From positions 2,790,001 through 2,854,000 of the forward strand of contig NZ_VFPA01000001.1 of NCBI RefSeq assembly GCF_006716445.1: a stretch of DNA of 64,000 nucleotides, in the 5' to 3' direction. Positions within the stretch are counted from its first letter, which is position 1; each line of letters begins with the position of its first letter. A program made the position numbers and the translations under genes. The notes below the pieces were generated by a model. The model ran no database searches. It had not been told where the DNA came from and saw nothing but the letters and a program-made list of their open reading frames with translations. The DNA comes from Pseudonocardia kunmingensis (lineage in GTDB: Bacteria > Actinomycetota > Actinomycetes > Mycobacteriales > Pseudonocardiaceae). Below, one piece after another: positions 15,154 through 22,827 of the stretch.

Positions 15154-17937
15154 TCAGACGACCGTGGCACCCATCGCGACCAGGGCGGACACGCCCTTCT
15201 CGCGCTCGGCGCCGCCGGCCAGGACGAGGCTGCGGGCCCACTGGTAGCGGCAACCCGCCCGGTCCAGGTCGTCCGCGGCCGCGAGCACCCGGGCCGGGGC
15301 GCCTGCGGCGAGGGCGTCAGCGCGGTCGACGACCGCCGCCGCGACCACGTTCTCGGCGGTGGCCGCGCGGACGGCGTCGATCCGGGCGCGCGCATCGCTG
15401 CGCCCGGCGAGCACCGCCGCCTCCGCCCACAGCGCCGCGTACCAGGGCCGCCAGATGCCCTGGTACCAGCGGCGCAGCTCGTGCGGCGGCGTCGCGAGCT
15501 CCACCAACGCCTCCTCGGGCCGACCGTCGTGCAGCAGCAGGAGCGCCTCGAAGAACGCGGCGGCGTGCTGGTCGTGCGGGCGATCAACGGGCGCCAGCGC
15601 CTCGACGATCGCCGCCCAGCGGCTGCGCTCCTCCGCCTCCCCCCGCAGGCCGTGCACGAGAGCCATCGCCTGGGCGGACCGGCGCAGGGTGGGCACGCGC
15701 GGCCGCCCGGCCCGCTCCCAGTCTGCCCGGAACCGGCCGCCCGCCTCGACGGCGAGCTCCCAATCGCCCTCCAGCGCGCAGACCGTGATCAGCCGCGCCA
15801 GCGCGACGTGGCGGATCTCCCGGTGCAGCGGCAGGTCACGGATGCGCTCGGCGAGCCGGCGCGCCGTGGGCAGGTCGCCCGCCGCGATCGCGGACTCCGT
15901 GGCCATGACGTGGGCGTCGGAGAGCTCGAACCCCAGATCGGCGTCGAGCGCGACCGGAGCGAGCAGCTCCGTGCGCCGCAAGGCGTTGGCCAGCGCGTCC
16001 CGGGGGGCTCCGTCGGCGAGCTGCACGATGGTGAGCCGGTCCAGCGCGGCGCTCTCCACGAGGGGGTCGCCGACGCTGCGAGCGAGTTCCAGCGCGCGGT
16101 GAGCGTCCCGCGCGGCGTCCGGATCGGCCTCCGATTCCGCGAACGCCTCGGCAACGGCGATCCGGGCGCGGGCCGCGAGGTCCTCACCGGCGTGCTCCCG
16201 CGCCTCCTCGATCACGGCCCGGACGACGGCGCGATCCGGCGGGTCGGTGATGGTGCCGGCCGCGCGGTACATCAGCTCCGCGACCTGCGCGAGGTCACGC
16301 GCGGCCGACGCGGGGGCGCCGGCGCGCAGCGCCGCGTCGGCGGCAGCCCGGTGCAGCCGGATGGCGTCGTCGCCCGCCAGGCGCGACTCGGCGGCGCCCG
16401 CGGCACGGTGCAGGGCCGTCGCGGCGCTGAGGTCGTCCGGGGCCAGGCCCGCCGCCTGCTCGTAGCGCCACTGCGACTCGCTGGGGATACCCCGGCGGTG
16501 GCACAGGGCAGCGAGCAGGGTCTTGCCCTCGTACGCGGTCGTGCGCAGGTCGGGCCGGGCCACCGCCCACCCGAGCGCGGCCCGCAGCTCGTCGGCCAGC
16601 CGGTCGAACCGCGCCCGCCACTCCGGCATCGGCACGTCGGCGCCGAGCAGCTCCGCGCCCGCGTCGACGGCCCAGCGCAGGTGCCGGGTGCGGGTCGCGT
16701 CGAGCTCCTCGGAATCGTCGAGCAGCTCGACGCCGTACTGCCGGACCGTCTCCAACGCGCGGTAGCGCGTACCGTCGCCCGCCGCGACCGGGACCAGCAG
16801 GCTGTGGTCGGCCAGCGCGGCGAGGTGGTCGCCGACCTCACGGGCGGCCACGGGCGGCGCGCCCACGACGACGGCGGCGGCGTCGGCGCGGAACGGCCCT
16901 GCGAACACCGCGACCCGGCGCAGCACCGACCGCACCGGTGGCTCGAGCAGCGCGCAGCTCCAGTCGAGCGTGGAACGCAGCGACCGGTGCCGGCCGTCGA
17001 CGCGGCGGGCCCCGGTGAGCAGCTGCAGGTGGTCGGCGAGGCCGGCCTCGAGCCCGTCGACCCCCAACGTGGGCAGCCTCGCCGCGGCCAGCTCGATCGC
17101 GAGCGGCACGCCGTCGAGCCCGCGGCACACCCGGGTGATCCGGCCGCGGTCCTCCTCGGAGAGCGTGACGCCCGCCGTGGCCGCCCGCTCCTCGAACAGC
17201 GCGAGGGCATCGCCTGCGTCGGCGCCGGAGTCGGCGACCGACAGGCCGTCCACCGCGAACACCCGCTCGAACGGCAGCAACAGCCGGGCCCGGCTGGTGG
17301 CGAGCACGACGATCCCGGGGCCGCTCGCGAGCAGCCGCTCCACGAACTCGGCGACGCCGCCCAGGAGGTGCTCGCAGTTGTCCAGCAGGAGCAACGCCCG
17401 GCGGCCCGCGGCCCACTCGAGCACGGTCTGCTGCGCCGACCGGCCCGGCTGCTCGCCGAGGCCGAGCGCCGCGACCACCGTGGACGCGATCATCGAGGCG
17501 TCCGTGACCGGCACGAGGTCGACGTACCAGACGCCGTCGGCGAACCGGTCGCTGACGTCGGCGGCCACGGCCAACGCCAGCCGCGTCTTCCCGACCCCGC
17601 CGGGGCCGACCGCGCTGACCAGCCGCTGCCCCTCCACCGCCGCCGCCAGCTCCGCGCGCTCCCGCACCCGGCCGACGAACGAGGTGAGCGCCGACGGCAG
17701 CGCAGGCGCCTGCGGGCGGGCGGCCCGCGGTGCGCCGGTGCGCTCGCCGGCGATCCGGGTGAGTGCGCGACGGTCCTCGGCGCCGAGCTTGCGCAGCAGC
17801 GACGACACGTGGCTCTCGACCGTGCGGACCGAGATGAACAACCGCGCGGCGATCTCCGCGTTGCTCAGGTGCTCACCGACGGCCGCCAGCACCTCGGCCT
17901 CGCGCGTCGATACGGCCGCGTCCGCCAGGTGCCCCAC
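15154..17937 (-). CDS. LuxR-HTH/NB-ARC ATPase transcriptional regulator
   Basis: A 927-residue regulator with an unusual order: the LuxR/GerE helix-turn-helix is N-terminal (about 8-62; STREAEVLAAVGEHLSNAEI and RLFISVRTVESHVSSLLRKL), then an NB-ARC/AAA-type ATPase with Walker A GPGGVGKTRLALAV (111-124) and Walker B ALLLLDNCEHLLG, then about 500 residues of alanine-rich TPR-like helices. LAL regulators normally carry the LuxR domain at the C-terminus; the N-terminal form is known in actinobacteria. It resembles the ATPase part of the SARP protein at 4183. No target gene is obvious nearby. Confidence 0.85.
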   Translation of the reverse strand: MGHLADAAVSTREAEVLAAVGEHLSNAEIAARLFISVRTVESHVSSLLRKLGAEDRRALTRIAGERTGAPRAARPQAPALPSALTSFVGRVRERAELAAAVEGQRLVSAVGPGGVGKTRLALAVAADVSDRFADGVWYVDLVPVTDASMIASTVVAALGLGEQPGRSAQQTVLEWAAGRRALLLLDNCEHLLGGVAEFVERLLASGPGIVVLATSRARLLLPFERVFAVDGLSVADSGADAGDALALFEERAATAGVTLSEEDRGRITRVCRGLDGVPLAIELAAARLPTLGVDGLEAGLADHLQLLTGARRVDGRHRSLRSTLDWSCALLEPPVRSVLRRVAVFAGPFRADAAAVVVGAPPVAAREVGDHLAALADHSLLVPVAAGDGTRYRALETVRQYGVELLDDSEELDATRTRHLRWAVDAGAELLGADVPMPEWRARFDRLADELRAALGWAVARPDLRTTAYEGKTLLAALCHRRGIPSESQWRYEQAAGLAPDDLSAATALHRAAGAAESRLAGDDAIRLHRAAADAALRAGAPASAARDLAQVAELMYRAAGTITDPPDRAVVRAVIEEAREHAGEDLAARARIAVAEAFAESEADPDAARDAHRALELARSVGDPLVESAALDRLTIVQLADGAPRDALANALRRTELLAPVALDADLGFELSDAHVMATESAIAAGDLPTARRLAERIRDLPLHREIRHVALARLITVCALEGDWELAVEAGGRFRADWERAGRPRVPTLRRSAQAMALVHGLRGEAEERSRWAAIVEALAPVDRPHDQHAAAFFEALLLLHDGRPEEALVELATPPHELRRWYQGIWRPWYAALWAEAAVLAGRSDARARIDAVRAATAENVVAAAVVDRADALAAGAPARVLAAADDLDRAGCRYQWARSLVLAGGAEREKGVSALVAMGATVV

Positions 17938-18023
17938 CCGATCGATTCTGCCTGACGCCCCTGACGCCCCGGCGTGTCGTTCGCGCCCCGCTCAGCGCCC
18001 TCTGTTCGCTCCGCAAGCTCCGC

Positions 18024-19175
18024 TCAGCCGCGCTGCAACGCCGTCATCATCGCCTCGACCGCGATCTCCGGCTTCACGTTCTGGTCCAGGGCGCTGCGGC
18101 ACGCCAGCACGGCCTCGAGCCGCCGTAGCACCGACTCCGGCTTCCAGTCGGTGGCGGCGCGGCGCGCGTCGGCCTCCCGGTCGGGATGGGTGAGCGGCAC
18201 CTGCGCCCCGCTGCCGACCACGAGCGCGTCGCGCAGGAACCCCGCCAGGTCGACGAGCGCGCGGTCCAGCGCGTCGCGCTGGGTGCGGGTGTTGCGCGAC
18301 TTCTGCTGGCGCTCCAGGTCGCGCTCCGCGGCCCGGGCGCCGCGCGCGGCCGCCGCGACCCCCTTGCCGGTGCCACCGGCACCCATCGCGACCGCGAGCT
18401 CCTCGCGCTCCGCGGCGTCGCGGCTCTCGCTCAGCTCGCCCGCCTCCGCCTTCGCGTCGCGGACCAGGTCGCTCGCGTAGGAGAACGCGTCGCCGAGGGT
18501 GCGCACCCGCAGCGGCAGGCCCAGCACCAGCTCGCGGTGGGCGCGGGCGGCGTCATCCCGGGCGAGCCTGCGGGCCCTGCCCACGTGGCCACCCGAGACG
18601 GAGGCGGCCCAGGTGGCGGTCTCGGGGTCGATCCCGTCGCGGCGGACCAGCACGTCGGCGATGGCGGGCGCCGACGGTGTGCGCAGCGGGACCGGCCGGC
18701 ACCGGGACCGGATGGTGACGGCCACGTCCTCGGGGTGGTCGGACGGAGCGCACAGCAGGAAGATCGTCTGCTCCGGCGGCTCCTCGATCGACTTCAGCAG
18801 CGCGTTGGCCGCGTTCTCGGTGAGCCGGTCGGCGTCGGTGATGATCAGGACCTGGTAGCGGCCGGTGGCCGGGCGGCGGGCGGCTTGCTGCACCAGCTGC
18901 CGCATCGACTTCACCGAGATCGACAACCCCTCGGGCACGACCTCGCGCACGTCGGAGTGGGTGCCCGCCATGACCGTGTGGCACGAGGTGCAGTCGCCGC
19001 ACCCGTGCTGCGGGCACTGCAGGGCCGCGGCGAAGGCGCGGGCGGCCACGGATCGGCCGGAACCGGGAGGGCCGGTGAACAGCCACGCGTGGGTCATCGC
19101 CGCCGGGTCGGTGGCGGCCGCGCTCAGCTCGGCGACGGCGGCCGGCTGGCCGACCACCTCGTCCCACACGGTCAC
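18024..19175 (-). CDS. holB: DNA polymerase III subunit delta'
   Basis: A 383-residue clamp-loader subunit. It starts MTVWDEVVGQPAAVAELSAA, has a P-loop (TGPPGSGRSVAARAFAAAL, near residue 35) in which GSGR replaces GxGK as usual for the non-hydrolysing delta' subunit, a zinc cluster CPQHGCGDCTSC near residue 60, and the sensor region NALLKSIEEPPEQTIFLL. A coiled, charged insert around residues 260-310 is typical of actinobacterial forms. The GTG start overlaps the stop of the MFS-kinase gene (GTGA), so the two are translationally coupled, matching the tmk-holB pairing known in actinobacteria. Confidence 0.93.
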   Translation of the reverse strand: MTVWDEVVGQPAAVAELSAAATDPAAMTHAWLFTGPPGSGRSVAARAFAAALQCPQHGCGDCTSCHTVMAGTHSDVREVVPEGLSISVKSMRQLVQQAARRPATGRYQVLIITDADRLTENAANALLKSIEEPPEQTIFLLCAPSDHPEDVAVTIRSRCRPVPLRTPSAPAIADVLVRRDGIDPETATWAASVSGGHVGRARRLARDDAARAHRELVLGLPLRVRTLGDAFSYASDLVRDAKAEAGELSESRDAAEREELAVAMGAGGTGKGVAAAARGARAAERDLERQQKSRNTRTQRDALDRALVDLAGFLRDALVVGSGAQVPLTHPDREADARRAATDWKPESVLRRLEAVLACRSALDQNVKPEIAVEAMMTALQRG

Positions 19176-21190
19176 GGCGCCACCTCCACGTCGGCGGGCC
19201 GCTGCGCGGGCTCGGGCAGCACCGGCGCCAGCCCGCGGAAGACGCGCTCGGCCACCTCGTCGGGTGCGCCGTCGGCGTCGACGACGACGTAGCGGTGCGG
19301 CTCCGCGGCCGCCATCCGCGTGAGCAGGCGCTGCACCCGCACGTGCTCCTCCCCGGGCAACCCGCCCGTCTGCGGCGCGGCGTCCGCCGGCGCCCTGTCC
19401 AGCAGCACGGACACGTCCGGCCGCAACCGGCCGGTGGCCCACGCCGCGAGGTTCTCCAGCTCGCCGGGATCGAGCTCCACGTGCCCGCCGCCGGAGGACG
19501 CGCGGTCGGCCGCCACGCCGAACTGGACCAGCGGGCTGACGAGGAAGCGGTCGACGACCACCACCGCGCCCTGCGCCAGCGCCGGCCGGATCACCCGTTC
19601 GACCTGGTCGGCCCGGACGGCCGCGGCGGCCAGCGCCTTCGCCCGCGCACCGGACAGGGCCGCCTCCCGGGTGGCGGCGCTCCAGCGCTCCCGGTCGCGC
19701 TCCCCGCCGTCGGGCACGACGACCGGGTAGCCCGCCGCCCGCAGCCGCCCGGCCAGCCGCGCGGCCTGCTCGGTGGTCTCCTCCGCGGGGGCGCCCTCGA
19801 CCGCGATCAGCACGCCCGCGCCTTGACGGGGCTCGCCCCGCCGCAGCGCCGACAGCAGGTCGGGCAGGATCGGCTCGGTGCGCCGGTCGTCCATCTGCCG
19901 GTAGGCCAGCATCCCGACGACGGAGGCCACCGCGCCACCGGCGAGCATCACGACCCGGGTGCCGTCGATCAGGAAGGGGTAGCCGAGGACGTCGACGCGC
20001 CGGGCGCTCACGAGGCCGACGATGACCGGGACCAGCGCCATCGAGCCGAGCAGCGTGAGCCGCACGATGGACTGCACGAACGCGACGATCCGGCCGCGGA
20101 TCTCGTCGGCGACCTGCGCCCCGATGATGGTGAGGCCGGTGAGGAACGCGATGCCGGCGAACCCGCCCACCAGCATCACCGCGCCGATCGCGACGAACAG
20201 GTGCGGGCTCACCGCCACCAGCACGAGCGCGACGCCCGCCGCGACGATCGCCGCTCCGAACAGGCGGTTGTGCGGGATCCGCCGCGCCATCCGCGGTGCC
20301 GCGCCCATGCCCAGCGCGAGCCCGATGAACACCGACGCGAACAGCACCCCATACGCGGCGTTGCCGCCGCCGAGGCTCGCCGCGTACAGGGTGGCGGAGC
20401 CGACCACGGTGCCGCCCGCGGCGAACGCCCCGATGATCCCGATGACCAGCCCGCGGATGAGCGGCGTGCGGACCACGAACGAGGCACCGTCGCGGAGCAG
20501 CGCGAGCAGGCCCGGCGCGGCCGCGCGCTGCTCGGTGGCCCGCCCGGAGATCTCCGGGATCCGGAAGAGCACGGTGAGCGCGATGACCAGGTACGCCACG
20601 CCGCTGAGCACCAGCGCGACGAACACGGTGGCCAGCGCCGAACCGGCGCCCCCGACGATCCCGCCGACGCTGGACAGCACCGTGAACAGGCCGGACGCCG
20701 TGATCACCGCGACGCCGTAGGTCATCACGAGGTTGAGCTGGTTGGCCGTCTCGACCTGGTCGGGCCTGCGCAGCAGGTTCGGCACCGACGCGTCCTTCGC
20801 CGGGATCCAGAACAGCGCGCAGATCTCGATCAGGAACACGGCGATGAACAGCCACCACAGCGACCCGACGAGCGGGATGGAGACGAAGAGGACGAACCGC
20901 AGCAGGTCGCACACCACCATGACGCGGCGGCGGTCGAACTTGTCGGCGAGCGCGCCGGCCAGCGGCCCCAGCACCAGGGCCGGGAGCAGCTTGGTGGCCA
21001 CCACGCCGCCGAGCGCAAAGCTCTGCGCGGTGTAGCCGCTGGTGAGCTGGGTGGCGAGCGCGGAGAGGGCGAGCAGGCTCATCCAGTCGCAGATGCCCGC
21101 GACCGACGTGACGAGCCACAGCCGCCGAAACGCCGGGATGGCCAGCACGCTGCGGACCCGGTGGGAGGTGGGCGCGGACAGCCGCGGCAC
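19172..21190 (-). CDS. MFS transporter fused to a thymidylate kinase-like domain
   Basis: A 672-residue two-domain protein. Residues 10-430 are an MFS permease with about 12 membrane segments (PAFRRLWLVTSVAGICDW at the start, LADKFDRRRVMVVCDLLRF as the A-motif loop). Residues 459-672 resemble thymidylate kinase: VLIAVEG, the VVVVDRFLVSPLVQFG motif near 547 and the expected helical end. This fusion next to holB is known in actinobacteria. Here the P-loop reads EGAPAEETTEQA and lacks the glycines and the lysine of GxxGxGKS/T, and the Arg-rich LID is not evident, so kinase activity is doubtful. The start is taken as GTG at 21190, though its Shine-Dalgarno spacing is poor. Confidence 0.85.
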   Translation of the reverse strand: MPRLSAPTSHRVRSVLAIPAFRRLWLVTSVAGICDWMSLLALSALATQLTSGYTAQSFALGGVVATKLLPALVLGPLAGALADKFDRRRVMVVCDLLRFVLFVSIPLVGSLWWLFIAVFLIEICALFWIPAKDASVPNLLRRPDQVETANQLNLVMTYGVAVITASGLFTVLSSVGGIVGGAGSALATVFVALVLSGVAYLVIALTVLFRIPEISGRATEQRAAAPGLLALLRDGASFVVRTPLIRGLVIGIIGAFAAGGTVVGSATLYAASLGGGNAAYGVLFASVFIGLALGMGAAPRMARRIPHNRLFGAAIVAAGVALVLVAVSPHLFVAIGAVMLVGGFAGIAFLTGLTIIGAQVADEIRGRIVAFVQSIVRLTLLGSMALVPVIVGLVSARRVDVLGYPFLIDGTRVVMLAGGAVASVVGMLAYRQMDDRRTEPILPDLLSALRRGEPRQGAGVLIAVEGAPAEETTEQAARLAGRLRAAGYPVVVPDGGERDRERWSAATREAALSGARAKALAAAAVRADQVERVIRPALAQGAVVVVDRFLVSPLVQFGVAADRASSGGGHVELDPGELENLAAWATGRLRPDVSVLLDRAPADAAPQTGGLPGEEHVRVQRLLTRMAAAEPHRYVVVDADGAPDEVAERVFRGLAPVLPEPAQRPADVEVAP

Positions 21191-21389
21191 CTCCCCCGTG
21201 GAACGGGACGGAGAGGGCTCGGGCGCGATCGCTCCTCACCTCCTCGGCTGGCGGGCCGCATGCCGGCGGATCCTCAGGCCGGACGCGGGCTCGCCGTCCG
21301 CGGACCAGGGTAGTCGGGGGCACCGACGGGCTCCGGACCTGGGCGGCAGCGACCCACAGTGGCTTCTCAGTACCCGGTGTACGCGATTC

Positions 21390-21812
21390 TCACCACGGGT
21401 TGTCGAGGATCGCCGCCACCATCTGCACGACGATCACCGTGAACACCAGCACGAAGAACAACGTGAACAGCCGGGACCCCACCCGGCCCCGCGTGAGCCG
21501 GGACAGGCCGAGGATCGCCGGATCGGGGGTGACCCGGGGGCGCGGGGGCAGCTCGTAGCGGTCGTGCGGTGCGTCGGGGCGCCGCTGCTGCGGTACCGCG
21601 GAGGCCGGTGGCGCCGGGACCTCCTCGCCCGAAGGCCCGCCCCCGGCAGGCGCATCCCGCGGCTCGGGAACAGCGGCCTCCCCGCCGGAGCCGTCCCGGC
21701 CGAACCGACGATCACCCGGCCCCACCGTCACGGGGACGGATGGTAGGGCGGCGCTCCGACCGGTGCGGGGAAATCGCGCGGCGCGCGGCGCGCCGGTTTC
21801 CCCGTCGGCCAC
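21390..21812 (-). CDS. Small membrane protein, proline-rich N-terminus
   Basis: A protein of up to 140 residues. The first 90 are Pro/Gly/Arg-rich and probably disordered; the C-terminal 45 hold one membrane helix (LFTLFFVLVFTVIVVQMVAA) after a conserved-looking LSRLTRGRVGSR, and the chain ends ILDNPW. Its function is unknown. It precedes the MFS-kinase gene on the same strand, 199 bp away. The exact start is unclear: ATG at 21812 is used, but GTG starts further in are equally possible because no good ribosome site is visible. Confidence 0.55.
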   Translation of the reverse strand: MADGETGAPRAARFPRTGRSAALPSVPVTVGPGDRRFGRDGSGGEAAVPEPRDAPAGGGPSGEEVPAPPASAVPQQRRPDAPHDRYELPPRPRVTPDPAILGLSRLTRGRVGSRLFTLFFVLVFTVIVVQMVAAILDNPW

Positions 21813-21848
21813 GCGTACGTGCTTCTCGCCGGGATGATCGCCACGGGT

Positions 21849-22055
21849 GGTGCCACGGCGACAGATCGAGCGTGTTGCCCAATCGTCAGGCTCCGCTGCA
21901 GGCGCCCACCCCGACGAACGGCACTCTCGTCGGTCCCTAGCCGACGAAAGTGCCGTTCGTCATGCGGATCCCGCTCTTGGAGCTCCTGAGTCAGCCGCCC
22001 CACCACACGCGACCGGGGCCGATCGGCAACAGGCTCGATCTGTCGCCCTCACACC
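21849..22055. repeat. Composite inverted repeat enclosing hairpin copy 2
   Basis: The 36 bases at 21849-21884 are repeated in inverted orientation at 22021-22055 with a few differences; the shared core is GATCTGTCGCC preceded by GGCAACA and CTC. The hairpin at 21913-21961 lies inside. The motif GAGCGTGTTGCC at the inner end of the left arm recurs before hairpin copy 4 at 49030. Confidence 0.6.
21913..21961. repeat. Dispersed hairpin repeat, copy 2
   Basis: Arms of 21 bases, 21913-21933 and 21941-21961, with one mismatch and the loop TCCCTAG. The arm core ACGAACGGCACTCTCGTCGG is the same as in copy 1. Confidence 0.75.
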
Positions 22056-22112
22056 ACTCCCGCTGATCATGGCCGGTCGCGCGTTCCGCGGAACGCGCCC
22101 GTGCAGACCCGG

Positions 22113-22158
22113 TCGACGTCATGGGTCTGCGACCGCGGTCGCAGACCCATGGTGTCGA
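22113..22158. repeat. Near-perfect 46-bp palindrome
   Basis: The central 32 bases (22120-22151) are a perfect palindrome with no loop, half-site CATGGGTCTGCGACCG. Flanking TCGACGT/GTGTCGA extends it to 46 bp with only two imperfect pairs, both G-T in RNA. There is no adjacent gene or integrase to explain it. Confidence 0.75.
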
Positions 22159-22827
22159 TGTAGTCGTGGATTCTCCTGTGGGCGGGCCGTTCCCGGCTCG
22201 ACGCCACTGCCGCCCGCCCGGCCCGGGTCTTCGGCGCAGTCGACCGGTTCCCCGGTCCCCGCCCCGTCGGCGAGGTGGCCGGGTTGGGTCAACTACCGAG
22301 TGCCGTGGCCGGCCGGGCGGCCGTCCCGACATGGCCCAGGCCTGCCCGGACGAGAACGCCCCTGCCGGGTGGGTGCGCACCTGGCGGTGGTCCCGTCCCA
22401 CCACTTGCGCGTGATCACCGGACCGGTCCGCGGCCCATCCAGGCGCCCTTGATCGTCGGAATCACTGCTCAAGGCCGTGTCGAAGGCGTTCTTGAACGGG
22501 ACCACAGCCGGATGAGTGGCACCCGGCGGGAACGTCCTCGTCGTGAACCGGCCGAGGCCCGGTCGGGGACGGCCGTCAGGGCGACCACGTCACCCGGTAG
22601 TTGTGCCAACCGGGCCACCCTCGACACGCGGGGTCGGGCCGGGGCGCTGGGCCGACTGCGAGTGACGGCCGGGCGCGGGGTGGGGCAGCTGGTCCCGAGC
22701 CGGAACGGCGCGCCCACCGCAACCCGCGCCACCCGTCAGGACCACCTCGGGGAGGAGCGGCCGCGGTGCTGACGCCCCCCGGGTCCTCGCACGCACCCCG
22801 ATCCGGAAGACGCTCGTGGCCACCGCG

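Larger units (their letters stand above)
21813..22827. other. Non-coding stretch of about 1 kb rich in palindromes
   Basis: No gene is supported here on either strand: open frames are short, lack motifs and do not keep third-position GC. It contains hairpin copy 2, a long outer inverted repeat around it and a near-perfect 46-bp palindrome, each listed separately. A minus-strand frame starting at 22505 is the only one with a start-like context, but its product is not recognisable. Confidence 0.5.

Noticed and set aside
15145..17955. A 936-codon plus-strand frame opposite the LuxR-ATPase gene
   Set aside because: Composition is Arg/Gly/His-rich nonsense typical of antisense frames in GC-rich DNA; the minus-strand gene has clear domains.
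22113..22158. The palindrome as an attachment or integron recombination site
   Set aside because: There is no integrase, no gene cassette and no tRNA gene near it.
22293..22505. A 70-codon minus-strand frame starting VPFKNAFDTALSSDSDD
   Set aside because: The start looks plausible, but the rest has no motif, poor codon bias and no ribosome site.
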